Assembly (NCBI GenBank): GCA_018267215.1
Contig: JAFDYX010000005.1
Location: forward strand, 1-62,583
Length of the DNA: 62,583 bases
Source of the DNA: Bacteroidota bacterium
GTDB lineage: Bacteria > Bacteroidota > Bacteroidia > Cytophagales > Cyclobacteriaceae
Reading direction: 5' to 3'
The notes beneath the pieces were generated by a model that saw nothing but the letters and a program-made list of their open reading frames with translations, was not told where the DNA came from and ran no database searches. The position numbers and the translations under genes were made by a program. Below are positions 1 through 7,112 of the stretch, one piece after another (position 1 is the first letter of the stretch; each line of letters opens with the position of its first letter).

Positions 1-98
1 GAAATATGGAAAACTCCACCACCCACAAAAAGCCAACGCGGAGTTTACCACATTCCAACAGAATGGTGATGATTGTAATTGGGATTCTTTAATTTTGG

Positions 99-962
99 GT
101 GCTACTAAGTGAGGGGAGCTTTCAGGTAAACTGGGTATCGCTGGACAACGTGCCGCTGCAAGGCTTACTTTACAAACCCGAGAATTTTGATCCGAAGAAA
201 AAGTATCCGATGATGGTGTACTTCTATGAAAAAAATTCTGACTACCTGCATTCCCATATTGCTCCCGCACCCATTCGTTCTTATATCAATTATTCATTGT
301 ATGTAAGCAACGGATACCTGGTGTTTGTGCCAGACATTGTTTATAAAGTCGGGTCGCCCGGGCAAAGTGCGTACAGTTGTGTCTTACCAGGTGTTACCAG
401 CCTCATCGCCCAAGGTTTTGTAGATGCCAAACACATCGGCATGCAAGGCCACAGTTGGGGCGGCTATCAAACGGCCTACCTTGTTACGCGCACAGATTTA
501 TTTGCCGCTGCCGAAGCGGGTGCGCCTGTCAGCAATATGGTGAGCGCCTATGGAGGCGTACGCTGGGAGAGTGGAATGAGCCGCATGTTCCAATACGAAC
601 ACACCCAAAGCCGTATTGGAGGGAGCTTGTGGGAGAAGCCGATGAACTACCTCGACAACTCGCCCATTTTTGCGGCCAACAAAGTAAATACACCGCTGCT
701 GATGATGCACAACGATGCCGATGGGGCTGTACCCTGGTATCAGGGAATAGAATATTATATGGCCTTGCGCAGGCTGAACAAACCTGTGTGGATGCTGAAT
801 TACAATGGCCAAGGCCACGGGTTAACGCAGCGCCAAGACCGCACTGATTTTGCCATTAGGATGATGCAGTTTTTCGATCACTACCTGAAAGGCAAACCTG
901 CGCCCGAGTGGATGATAAAAGGAGTGCCTGCTACAGAAAAAGGAATTACTAAAGGGTATTGA
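99..962 (+). CDS. S9 family prolyl oligopeptidase catalytic domain, 5' incomplete or disrupted
   Basis: Serine peptidase of the prolyl oligopeptidase (S9) family; it would cleave peptides outside the cytoplasm. Only the alpha/beta-hydrolase domain is present (287 residues against about 900 in full-length Bacteroidota homologues). The nucleophile is Ser119 in GHSWGG, the acid lies in the HNDADGAVPW stretch (Asp206 or Asp208) and the base is His240 in GQGH. Homology begins right at the propeller/hydrolase boundary. The reading frame is closed just upstream (TAA near position 90), so the GTG at 99 is only the first possible start. Another frame is open from the window edge to a TGA at 110-112 but does not look convincingly like an S9 propeller. 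The gene is therefore frameshifted or truncated at its 5' side. The family assignment is secure; the start is not. Confidence 0.8.
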   Translation: MLLSEGSFQVNWVSLDNVPLQGLLYKPENFDPKKKYPMMVYFYEKNSDYLHSHIAPAPIRSYINYSLYVSNGYLVFVPDIVYKVGSPGQSAYSCVLPGVTSLIAQGFVDAKHIGMQGHSWGGYQTAYLVTRTDLFAAAEAGAPVSNMVSAYGGVRWESGMSRMFQYEHTQSRIGGSLWEKPMNYLDNSPIFAANKVNTPLLMMHNDADGAVPWYQGIEYYMALRRLNKPVWMLNYNGQGHGLTQRQDRTDFAIRMMQFFDHYLKGKPAPEWMIKGVPATEKGITKGY

Positions 963-982
963 TCGGGGCAGGGCAGCGAAGG

Positions 983-1417
983 CTATTCGTGCTCTTCCTC
1001 CTGCTCGCGCATGTGTTCATGCTCTTGATCTTCCCCGTTCCATTCTTCCATAATTTTATGAAACTGTGCATGCAGGTTTTCGAGGGATAATTCTATTTCA
1101 TCATCAGCAACTCCCTGTTTTATGGCCGCAGCTAATTTTTCTGTGCCGGTTCTCAGTGCTTCAACAGCCGATTTCATTTCTGCCGTATTCACTTTTTCAG
1201 GAAGAGGAGCAGACGCCCACCGGGTGGCCTCATTGGCCAGCGATTCCATTAAGTGTTTGGCGGGTTCCAGATTTCCTGAATCAGATAACGGATGATACAC
1301 CTGTGCCATCAGTTTATGAAATGACTCCATCTCCGGCCACTCCGCTTGCTGGTCTTCTTTTTTGCCCGAGTGGCACGCCACCATCGTGAGCAGTACAATA
1401 ACGATTACTCTATACAT
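983..1417 (-). CDS. Hypothetical lipoprotein with His/Glu-rich tail
   Basis: Unrecognised 144-residue exported protein. A short hydrophobic N-terminus ends in a lipobox (LLTMVAC), placing the lipidated Cys at residue 15. The body is helical and amphipathic and rich in Leu, Ala and Glu. The C-terminus is packed with His and Glu (HEHMREQEEEHE), which could bind divalent metal; that is inference. It is convergent with the peptidase gene 20 bases away, and its upstream side faces tRNA-Phe. It may be a periplasmic metal-binding or stress protein, but no specific function can be given. Confidence 0.7.
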   Translation of the reverse strand: MYRVIVIVLLTMVACHSGKKEDQQAEWPEMESFHKLMAQVYHPLSDSGNLEPAKHLMESLANEATRWASAPLPEKVNTAEMKSAVEALRTGTEKLAAAIKQGVADDEIELSLENLHAQFHKIMEEWNGEDQEHEHMREQEEEHE

Positions 1418-1440
1418 GATCCATTTTGAGATTTCCTTTT

Positions 1441-1477
1441 AAAGAAAAAACCTGACAAGCGATAAACCTGTCAGGCT
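1441..1477 (-). terminator. Rho-independent terminator of tRNA-Phe
   Basis: CCTGACA at 1451-1457 pairs with TGTCAGG at 1469-1475. Read on the minus strand, the hairpin is followed by a T-rich run (TTTTTTCTTT). It lies immediately downstream of tRNA-Phe. Confidence 0.65.
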
Positions 1478-1479
1478 TG

Positions 1480-1552
1480 TGGTGACGGAGGGAATTGAAC
1501 CCCCGACACAAGGATTTTCAGTCCTTTGCTCTACCAACTGAGCTACGTCACC
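1480..1552 (-). tRNA. tRNA-Phe (GAA)
   Basis: Complete cloverleaf on the minus strand. The acceptor stem GGTGACG pairs with CGTCACC, with discriminator A at 1480. The D arm is GCTC..GAGC. The anticodon stem AAGGA/TCCTT closes a loop CTGAAAA with anticodon GAA. The T arm carries GGTTCAATTCC. CCA is not encoded. A Bacteroidota -7 element lies upstream and a terminator downstream, so this is a single-gene transcription unit. Confidence 0.97.
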
Positions 1553-1584
1553 TAAATTGACTGCTTTTTTCGTGCAGCGGGATG

Positions 1585-1592
1585 CAAAAGTA
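1585..1592 (-). promoter_or_regulatory. -7 element of the tRNA-Phe promoter
   Basis: On the minus strand this reads TACTTTTG followed by C, a perfect match to the Bacteroidota -7 consensus TAnnTTTG, about 30 bases upstream of the mature tRNA 5' end. The -33 position 19 bases further up reads TTTT. Confidence 0.6.
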
Positions 1593-1688
1593 AAACAATT
1601 CGCATAAATAGAAAATTTTTTAATGAAGACCGAAAACAGATCCTCACCTGCACACACTTTTGCTGTCTGAAATTCTTATTTTTGATGT

Positions 1689-2996
1689 ATGGCAATCGTA
1701 CAGCAAATCCTTTTCATCGGCATCCTGTTGGCAGCCGTATTTTTTATCCGTAAACGAGCTTTACGGATTCGCAACAATATTTTTTTGGGCAAGAAAAAGC
1801 CGATCAACGACCATAAAAACGAAAGGCTGAAGAATATGCTGCTGGTAGCCTTCGGGCAAAAGAAAATGTTTAAGCGCCCGCTGCCTGCCATCCTGCACTT
1901 CTTTGTTTACTTCGGTTTTCTGGTCATCAACTTAGAGGTACTGGAGTTTATCATTGACGGCATTTTCGGAACACACCGCATTTTTGCTCCTTATCTGGGC
2001 GGGCTGTACACCGTTGCCATGAACGTGTTTGAGTTTTTGGCTGCTGCCGTGCTGATTTCTTGCGTTGTCTTCCTTCTTCGGAGAAACCTTGTTAAAATTC
2101 CGCGCTTCTGGTCTGCCGAGATGACGGCCTGGCCACGCCTGGATGCTAACCTCATCCTGACCACCGAAATTGTTTTAATGTGCGCCATCTTTACGATGAA
2201 TGCCAGCGACCAAGTGTTACAGGCGCGCAGCGAACACTATGTGCCCACCGGTGTTTTGTTTTTCAGTTCTCATCTGATGCCGTTGCTTGAACATGTAAGC
2301 ATCGGCACGCTTGTGTTCATCGAGCGTTTTTGCTGGTGGTTTCACATCATCGGCATCTTGGGGTTTGCTGCCTACGTTACCTACTCCAAGCACCTGCATA
2401 TTTTCATGGCTTTCCTAAATACTTATTATGCCAAGCTCGAAGCTAAAGGGCATATCAACAATATGCCGGTGGTAACGAATGAAGTAAAATCTATGTTGGG
2501 CTTGGCTCCGGCTCCTGCCACATCCACTGAACCGGGGCGCTTTGGTGCCAAAGATGTAGTTGACTTAAGTTGGAACAATCTGCTGGCGGCCTACTCTTGT
2601 ACTGAGTGCGGACGCTGCACCAGCGAGTGTCCGGCTAACCTGACGGGAAAAAAACTTTCGCCACGCAAAATCATGATGGACACACGCGACCGGATGGAAG
2701 AAATAGGCAGAAGTCTGGATAAAAAAGGCAGTGGCGCCAACGATGGTAAATTTCTGTTGGGCGATTACATCACGAAAGAAGAAATCAACGCCTGCACCAG
2801 TTGCAATGCCTGCGTAGAAGCCTGCCCGGTGATGATCAACCCGCTGGAAATAATTTTAGAGCTAAGAAGATATGTGGCCATGGAGGAAAGTGGCTCTCCG
2901 GCTGCCTGGAATGCCATGTTCCAAAATATTGAAACCAGTTTTTCACCGTGGAAGTTTTCGCCCAGCGACCGGTTTAATTGGGCGCAAAAATCATAG
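1689..2996 (+). CDS. Membrane-anchored (Fe-S)-binding oxidoreductase subunit, HdrC-like
   Basis: A 435-residue protein with several transmembrane helices in residues 1-240, resembling the heme-carrying nitrate-reductase-gamma-like domain. A cytoplasmic dicluster ferredoxin domain follows. Cluster ligands are Cys304-307-310-314 (CTECGRCTSECP) and Cys369-372-375-379 (CTSCNACVEACP), each near a matching CP for the other cluster. Such proteins pass electrons between soluble donors and the quinone pool. The next gene, 90 bases downstream, encodes the matching CCG-domain subunit, so the pair forms a heterodisulfide-reductase-like electron-transfer unit. The physiological donor cannot be read from the context. 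No Shine-Dalgarno site is evident, as is usual in this phylum. Confidence 0.85.
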   Translation: MAIVQQILFIGILLAAVFFIRKRALRIRNNIFLGKKKPINDHKNERLKNMLLVAFGQKKMFKRPLPAILHFFVYFGFLVINLEVLEFIIDGIFGTHRIFAPYLGGLYTVAMNVFEFLAAAVLISCVVFLLRRNLVKIPRFWSAEMTAWPRLDANLILTTEIVLMCAIFTMNASDQVLQARSEHYVPTGVLFFSSHLMPLLEHVSIGTLVFIERFCWWFHIIGILGFAAYVTYSKHLHIFMAFLNTYYAKLEAKGHINNMPVVTNEVKSMLGLAPAPATSTEPGRFGAKDVVDLSWNNLLAAYSCTECGRCTSECPANLTGKKLSPRKIMMDTRDRMEEIGRSLDKKGSGANDGKFLLGDYITKEEINACTSCNACVEACPVMINPLEIILELRRYVAMEESGSPAAWNAMFQNIETSFSPWKFSPSDRFNWAQKS

Positions 2997-3086
2997 CCGT
3001 GCAATACATCGTATTACAATTGCCCACTTGTCGGGAAATCATCATAAAAAAATTCAAGACCTCATTCAACAAAAAAAGAAAAACCA

Positions 3087-3866
3087 ATGACTGTACCCAC
3101 CATGGCCGAGTTGGCCGCTAAAGGAGAAGCACCCGATGTATTGTTTTGGGTTGGTTGTGCCGGCTCGTTTGACGACCGCGCCAAGCGCGTAACAGTTGCC
3201 TTCGCAAAAATCCTGAACGCCACGCAAACGAAGTTTGCCGTACTCGGCACAGAAGAAGGCTGCACAGGCGACCCGGCCCGCAGAGCCGGCAACGAGTTTC
3301 TCTTTCAGATGCAGGCCATGAACAACATTCAAGTGTTGAATGGATACGGTATCAAAAAAATTGTTACGGCTTGCCCGCATTGTTTCAACACCATCAAAAA
3401 CGAATATCCCGACTTAGGTGGCACTTATGAGGTGATCCATCACGCTGTTTTTTTACAGCAACTGATCCAAGAAGGAAAAATAAAATTGAAAGGAGGCGGA
3501 TCGTTTAAAGGCGAAAAAATTACCTACCACGATTCGTGCTACCTCGGTCGGGCTAATAATATTTACGAAGCTCCGCGCGAAGTGCTGCAAGCGCTGGACG
3601 CTGACCTGGTGGAGATGAAACGCTGCCGCACTACAGGGCTGTGCTGCGGTGCGGGCGGGGCGCAAATGTTTAAAGAACCCGAAAAAGGAAAAAAAGATAT
3701 TAACGTAGAACGAGCCGAAGAAGCTCTGGGCACCGGAGCTAAAACCATCGCGGTGGCATGCCCCTTTTGCATGACAATGATGACCGATGGCGTAAAAAAC
3801 AAAGAGAAAGAAGCCGAAGTAAAAGTGAAAGACCTGGCCGAGCTGATCGCAGAGTCGCTTCAATAG
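3087..3866 (+). CDS. CCG-domain (Fe-S)-binding protein, HdrB-like
   Basis: A 259-residue soluble protein with two cysteine-rich (CCG) domains of the HdrB/GlpC/LutA type. In the first domain Cys24, Cys59 and the pair Cys96-x2-Cys99 (ACPHC) are visible; in this half the usual double Cys is reduced to a single Cys. The second domain has the full set: Cys151, Cys186-Cys187-Gly (LCCGAGG) and Cys225-x2-Cys228 (ACPFC). CCG domains hold a noncubane [4Fe-4S] cluster in HdrB. It follows the membrane Fe-S subunit and probably receives electrons from it or delivers electrons to it. Convergent with the MFS gene, 5 bases away. Confidence 0.85.
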   Translation: MTVPTMAELAAKGEAPDVLFWVGCAGSFDDRAKRVTVAFAKILNATQTKFAVLGTEEGCTGDPARRAGNEFLFQMQAMNNIQVLNGYGIKKIVTACPHCFNTIKNEYPDLGGTYEVIHHAVFLQQLIQEGKIKLKGGGSFKGEKITYHDSCYLGRANNIYEAPREVLQALDADLVEMKRCRTTGLCCGAGGAQMFKEPEKGKKDINVERAEEALGTGAKTIAVACPFCMTMMTDGVKNKEKEAEVKVKDLAELIAESLQ

Positions 3867-3871
3867 GAATA

Positions 3872-5059
3872 TTACAAACTCTTCACTTCGCGTTTCTCTC
3901 GGAAGAACACAACAAAGTAAACCAGCACTACCATGGCGATGTAGGCCGGCACCAGCCAGATTTGCTGCCACAGGTGATGCTTGTCATCCATCTTGTAATT
4001 GTCAACTGTGAGCCCGGAAAACCACGTGCCGATAAACATGCCCAATCCGTAAGTGGCAAACGTAAAGAGACCTTGTGCTGCGCTTTTAATTTTTTCTCCG
4101 GCTTTATTTTCGGTGTACATATAGCCTGTTACAAAGAAGAAATCATAACAAACACCATGAAGGATGATGCCCGCATACAGCATCCAAGCGCTATCGTTCA
4201 AGTTGCCAAACGCAAAACAGGCGTAGCGAATGATCCAGGCGGAGATGCCCACAATCAAAATATTTTTTACACCGATGCGATAAAACAAAAACGGAATAGC
4301 CAGAATGAACAGCGCCTCAGAAAACTGACCCATGGTCATTTTGAAGGCTACTCCCTCCATGCCTATCTCATTAAAAAACACATTGGCAAATCCATAATAG
4401 AAAGACAAAGGAATGCACACTAAGACGGCAGCAATAAAAAAGATCAAATAGGTTTTCTCTTTGAGGAGTACAAACGCCTCCGTGCCGATGGCGCTGCCCG
4501 AAGCTTTTCCTTTGGGTGGAGTATCGGGCAGGGTAAAAGAAATTAACCCCAGTCCGCCCGAAACGATGGCAGCCATATAAAATGTGCTGGGTGTTTTTTC
4601 TATTCCCAACAGCGTAATCAAGCCGCCCGCTACAATCCAGCCGACAGTGCCAAACACCCGTATCCACGGAAATTGTTTGCCGGGGTCGGTCATCTGCTGA
4701 AAGGCAATGCTATTGCTCAGCGCAATGGTAGGCATGTATAACAATGAGTAAGCCAGGATGATCCAATAAAAAAGTGTGTTGTCGGAAATTTTAGTGGCAA
4801 AATAAAGTAAGGCCGCTCCCAACAGGTGCAGTACACCCATAATGCGCTGGGCAGCAAAAAAGCGGTCGGCTACCATGCCTACAAAAAAAGGAGATATCAT
4901 CGTGGCGATAGCCAACGCACTGTAGGCCGCTCCAATCTGCAGGCCGGTAGAATGGAGGAACTCACTCATGTAAGTACCCATGGTAACATACCAGGCGCTC
5001 CACACAAAATACTGGAGCAGCATCATCAGCGATAGTTTGGCAAAAATATTTGATTTCAT
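3872..5059 (-). CDS. MFS transporter of the nucleoside:H+ symporter type (NupG/XapB-like)
   Basis: Inner-membrane carrier of about 395 residues with roughly 12 hydrophobic segments. The N-terminal LQYFVWSAWYVTMGTYM and the following SPFFVGMVADRFF resemble the NHS family of nucleoside/proton symporters. I start it at MKSNIFAKL. An upstream in-frame ATG nine codons earlier would add a polar stretch unlike the family. The substrate is probably a nucleoside, by family. A deoxynucleoside kinase lies nearby (6221-6850), which fits salvage, but the two are not in one operon. The C-terminus is cytoplasmic and ends FFREKREVKSL. Confidence 0.8.
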   Translation of the reverse strand: MKSNIFAKLSLMMLLQYFVWSAWYVTMGTYMSEFLHSTGLQIGAAYSALAIATMISPFFVGMVADRFFAAQRIMGVLHLLGAALLYFATKISDNTLFYWIILAYSLLYMPTIALSNSIAFQQMTDPGKQFPWIRVFGTVGWIVAGGLITLLGIEKTPSTFYMAAIVSGGLGLISFTLPDTPPKGKASGSAIGTEAFVLLKEKTYLIFFIAAVLVCIPLSFYYGFANVFFNEIGMEGVAFKMTMGQFSEALFILAIPFLFYRIGVKNILIVGISAWIIRYACFAFGNLNDSAWMLYAGIILHGVCYDFFFVTGYMYTENKAGEKIKSAAQGLFTFATYGLGMFIGTWFSGLTVDNYKMDDKHHLWQQIWLVPAYIAMVVLVYFVVFFREKREVKSL

Positions 5060-5116
5060 AGCACCATTAATTTTTATCAATGTCAAAAATAAATTTCATT
5101 CTGCCAACCATTTTTA

Positions 5117-6130
5117 TCAATGGGTTTCGGGGCGGTATTTCGATTCCTTCAATATTTTTTCTGCCTGAGCTGTGGCCATCAGCTGCGGCAGGGTGATGGT
5201 CGGGTTTTCTTTCATGTATGTCCGCACGATTTTCCAGCCCACCCACGTGGCAATGCGCCCGGGACAGTCGTTTCCTATTTCGTAAGTCTTGGGGCGCTCG
5301 TTCAGGTAGCGTTGTTTGATCTGCTGGCTGGTAGAGAAGAGTGCCTCGTCTTCAATCAGTTTTTTCCAGATCACATCCTGATTGGCCTCAGCGCCAGCTA
5401 TGTCTTTACCGGTGTACCCGATAAAAATACTGTCGGGCGCGCAGGGCAACATCTGCTTGGCAAAATAATAAGCCTTGCCATAGGCAACCATATCGGCCAG
5501 CACAGTGTGGTCGCTCAGCACGGTGTGGTTGTAACGGGTATCAATTCCAAAAAGAAGAACGGCAGAGGGTACGATATAATTTTTTTCAAAACGCTGTAGC
5601 ATGTATTGGTGCATGTCGGGGCGGTACTTTGCTTTTTTGCCGAGGTAATAATCCAAGCCTACAATGATCAGCGAGTCGCTCACAAACAAGTCGGTTTCCA
5701 TGCCGGTAATCAATGTAACCACATGGGGGGGCTTAAATCCGGGATAGAAGTAGCTCATGTTTGAGAAGGCAACCTGAAATTCATTTTTCAGTTCGCTGCC
5801 ATCCCCAAAGACTTTTTTTGTTTCCAGCAACAATGTATCCATCGAAGGGTGCGAAAACCAGCGATAGTAATGATTAATAAAGGCTGAGTCGTTTGGATAA
5901 TTTTGACGTTTAAAAAAAATATTGGCAATCTCCAGATGGCGTGAAAAAAAATGAGCCAGATCTTTTTTATTTCTGATGGCCGGCAGCGAGTCCTCTATGG
6001 GAGTAAAAGAAATAGCTATTTTCTTTTGCGGGTCGTGCAGGCATTGAACCTCGCGGTCTGAATCACATGAAGCAACGCCCACAAGCAATAACATCCAACA
6101 CGCCCACACTGCTGTTTTTTTCATCTTCAT
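5117..6130 (-). CDS. gldB: Gliding motility lipoprotein GldB
   Basis: GldB is a lipoprotein required for gliding in Flavobacterium johnsoniae, and it occurs widely in T9SS-bearing Bacteroidota. This copy has a signal peptide ending in a lipobox (LLVGVASC), with the lipidated Cys at residue 22 when started at MKMKK. The longer frame reaching to 6238 overlaps the divergent kinase gene and has no signal character, so I reject it. The typical family regions are present: a conserved HPSMDT segment and a C-terminal part around GNDCPGRIATWVGWKIV. Length about 337 residues is normal. gldC is not adjacent here. Confidence 0.85.
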   Translation of the reverse strand: MKMKKTAVWACWMLLLVGVASCDSDREVQCLHDPQKKIAISFTPIEDSLPAIRNKKDLAHFFSRHLEIANIFFKRQNYPNDSAFINHYYRWFSHPSMDTLLLETKKVFGDGSELKNEFQVAFSNMSYFYPGFKPPHVVTLITGMETDLFVSDSLIIVGLDYYLGKKAKYRPDMHQYMLQRFEKNYIVPSAVLLFGIDTRYNHTVLSDHTVLADMVAYGKAYYFAKQMLPCAPDSIFIGYTGKDIAGAEANQDVIWKKLIEDEALFSTSQQIKQRYLNERPKTYEIGNDCPGRIATWVGWKIVRTYMKENPTITLPQLMATAQAEKILKESKYRPETH

Positions 6131-6220
6131 TTTTTTGAACCTCAATATTAACAGAAAAAATTGGCAATGAGTTTTGTTCCTTATCTTGAATGTTGATTTT
6201 TGTATGCTCAACTTTAAACC

Positions 6221-6850
6221 GTGAACAAACTCAAACACATAGCCGTATCGGGGAACATCGGGTCAGGCAAAACCACGCTGGCAGAAAAACTGTCGCGCCA
6301 CTACGGCTGGACACCCTTGTATGAATCGGTTGATCACAATCCTTACCTGCGCGATTTTTATGAAGACATGACGCGCTGGGCTTTTCATCTGCAGATTTAT
6401 TTTCTCAACAGCCGGTTTACGCAAATACGGAATATCCGCGAAAGCGAAAAAACGATTATCCAAGATCGTACGATTTATGAAGATGCCTTCATTTTTGCCC
6501 GTAACCTCCACAGCCGCGGCCACATTAACGACCGCGACTACCAAAGTTATCTGGATATTTTCCACTCGATGGTTCACTTCGTACAGCCGCCCGACTTGCT
6601 GATTTATTTAAAAGCAGATGTGCCGAAACTGGTAGATCAGATCCAAAAACGAAACCGTGATTTTGAATACAACATCCGGCTAGAGTATTTGCGCTCTCTC
6701 AACGAACATTATGAAAAATGGATTGGCGAATACAAACTCGGCAAACTCCTTGTGGTTGATATGAATCGGGTAGATTTTGTGAGCAACACAGAAGACTTCT
6801 CTTCCATCGTAAGTAAAATAGATTTGGAACTGAACAGTTTGTTTAGTTAG
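6221..6850 (+). CDS. Deoxynucleoside kinase (dAK/dCK/dGK family)
   Basis: Phosphorylates deoxynucleosides with ATP for dNTP salvage. The 209-residue length is typical. The P-loop is GNIGSGKT (residues 11-18), the DRT motif follows at 82-84 (QDRTIYED), and the LID region with catalytic arginines is IQKRNRDFE (141-149). The substrate-binding segment WAFHLQIYFLNSRF is conserved. The start is a GTG at 6221; the next in-frame ATG lies beyond the P-loop. It is divergent from gldB with about 90 bases between. Base specificity (dA, dC or dG) cannot be decided from sequence. Confidence 0.88.
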   Translation: MNKLKHIAVSGNIGSGKTTLAEKLSRHYGWTPLYESVDHNPYLRDFYEDMTRWAFHLQIYFLNSRFTQIRNIRESEKTIIQDRTIYEDAFIFARNLHSRGHINDRDYQSYLDIFHSMVHFVQPPDLLIYLKADVPKLVDQIQKRNRDFEYNIRLEYLRSLNEHYEKWIGEYKLGKLLVVDMNRVDFVSNTEDFSSIVSKIDLELNSLFS

Positions 6851-6863
6851 TGTTTTCAAAATC

Positions 6864-7083
6864 AAACCACATAGACACATAGAAAAGAATCTGATGTGTA
6901 AATCTACTATGTGCCCTCTGTGCCTATGTGGTTAATCACCAGCCTCCCAGCCAGTATTCGACATAACAGGTTTGAGAGGATATTATTTTCAGAACCAAAC
7001 CACATAGATACATAGGAACATAGGCTTCACATAGAAAAGAATCTGATGTGTAATTTACTATGTGCTCTCTGTGCCTATGTGAT
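6864..7083. repeat. Two copies of a hairpin-forming intergenic repeat (CACATAG type)
   Basis: Two related units lie at about 6864-6933 and 6995-7083. Each starts with AAACCACATAGA, has a shared core (AGAAAAGAATCTGATGTGTAA) near its middle and ends with TGTGCCTATGTG. The ends are inverted complements (AACCACATAG against CTATGTGGTT), so each unit folds into a long imperfect hairpin. The second unit contains an extra internal ACATAGG stretch. They fill the gap between the convergent kinase and M14 peptidase genes. No ORF is present. Confidence 0.8.
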
Positions 7084-7112
7084 TATATCACCCCTTTAAC
7101 TTTTAAATAGAA

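Noticed and set aside
3453..3971. Long minus-strand ORF opposite the CCG protein and the MFS gene end
   Set aside because: Phe/Cys-rich shadow of well-conserved genes on the other strand; no family resemblance.
5120..5599. Plus-strand ORF opposite gldB
   Set aside because: Shadow of gldB; no conserved motif and no promoter.
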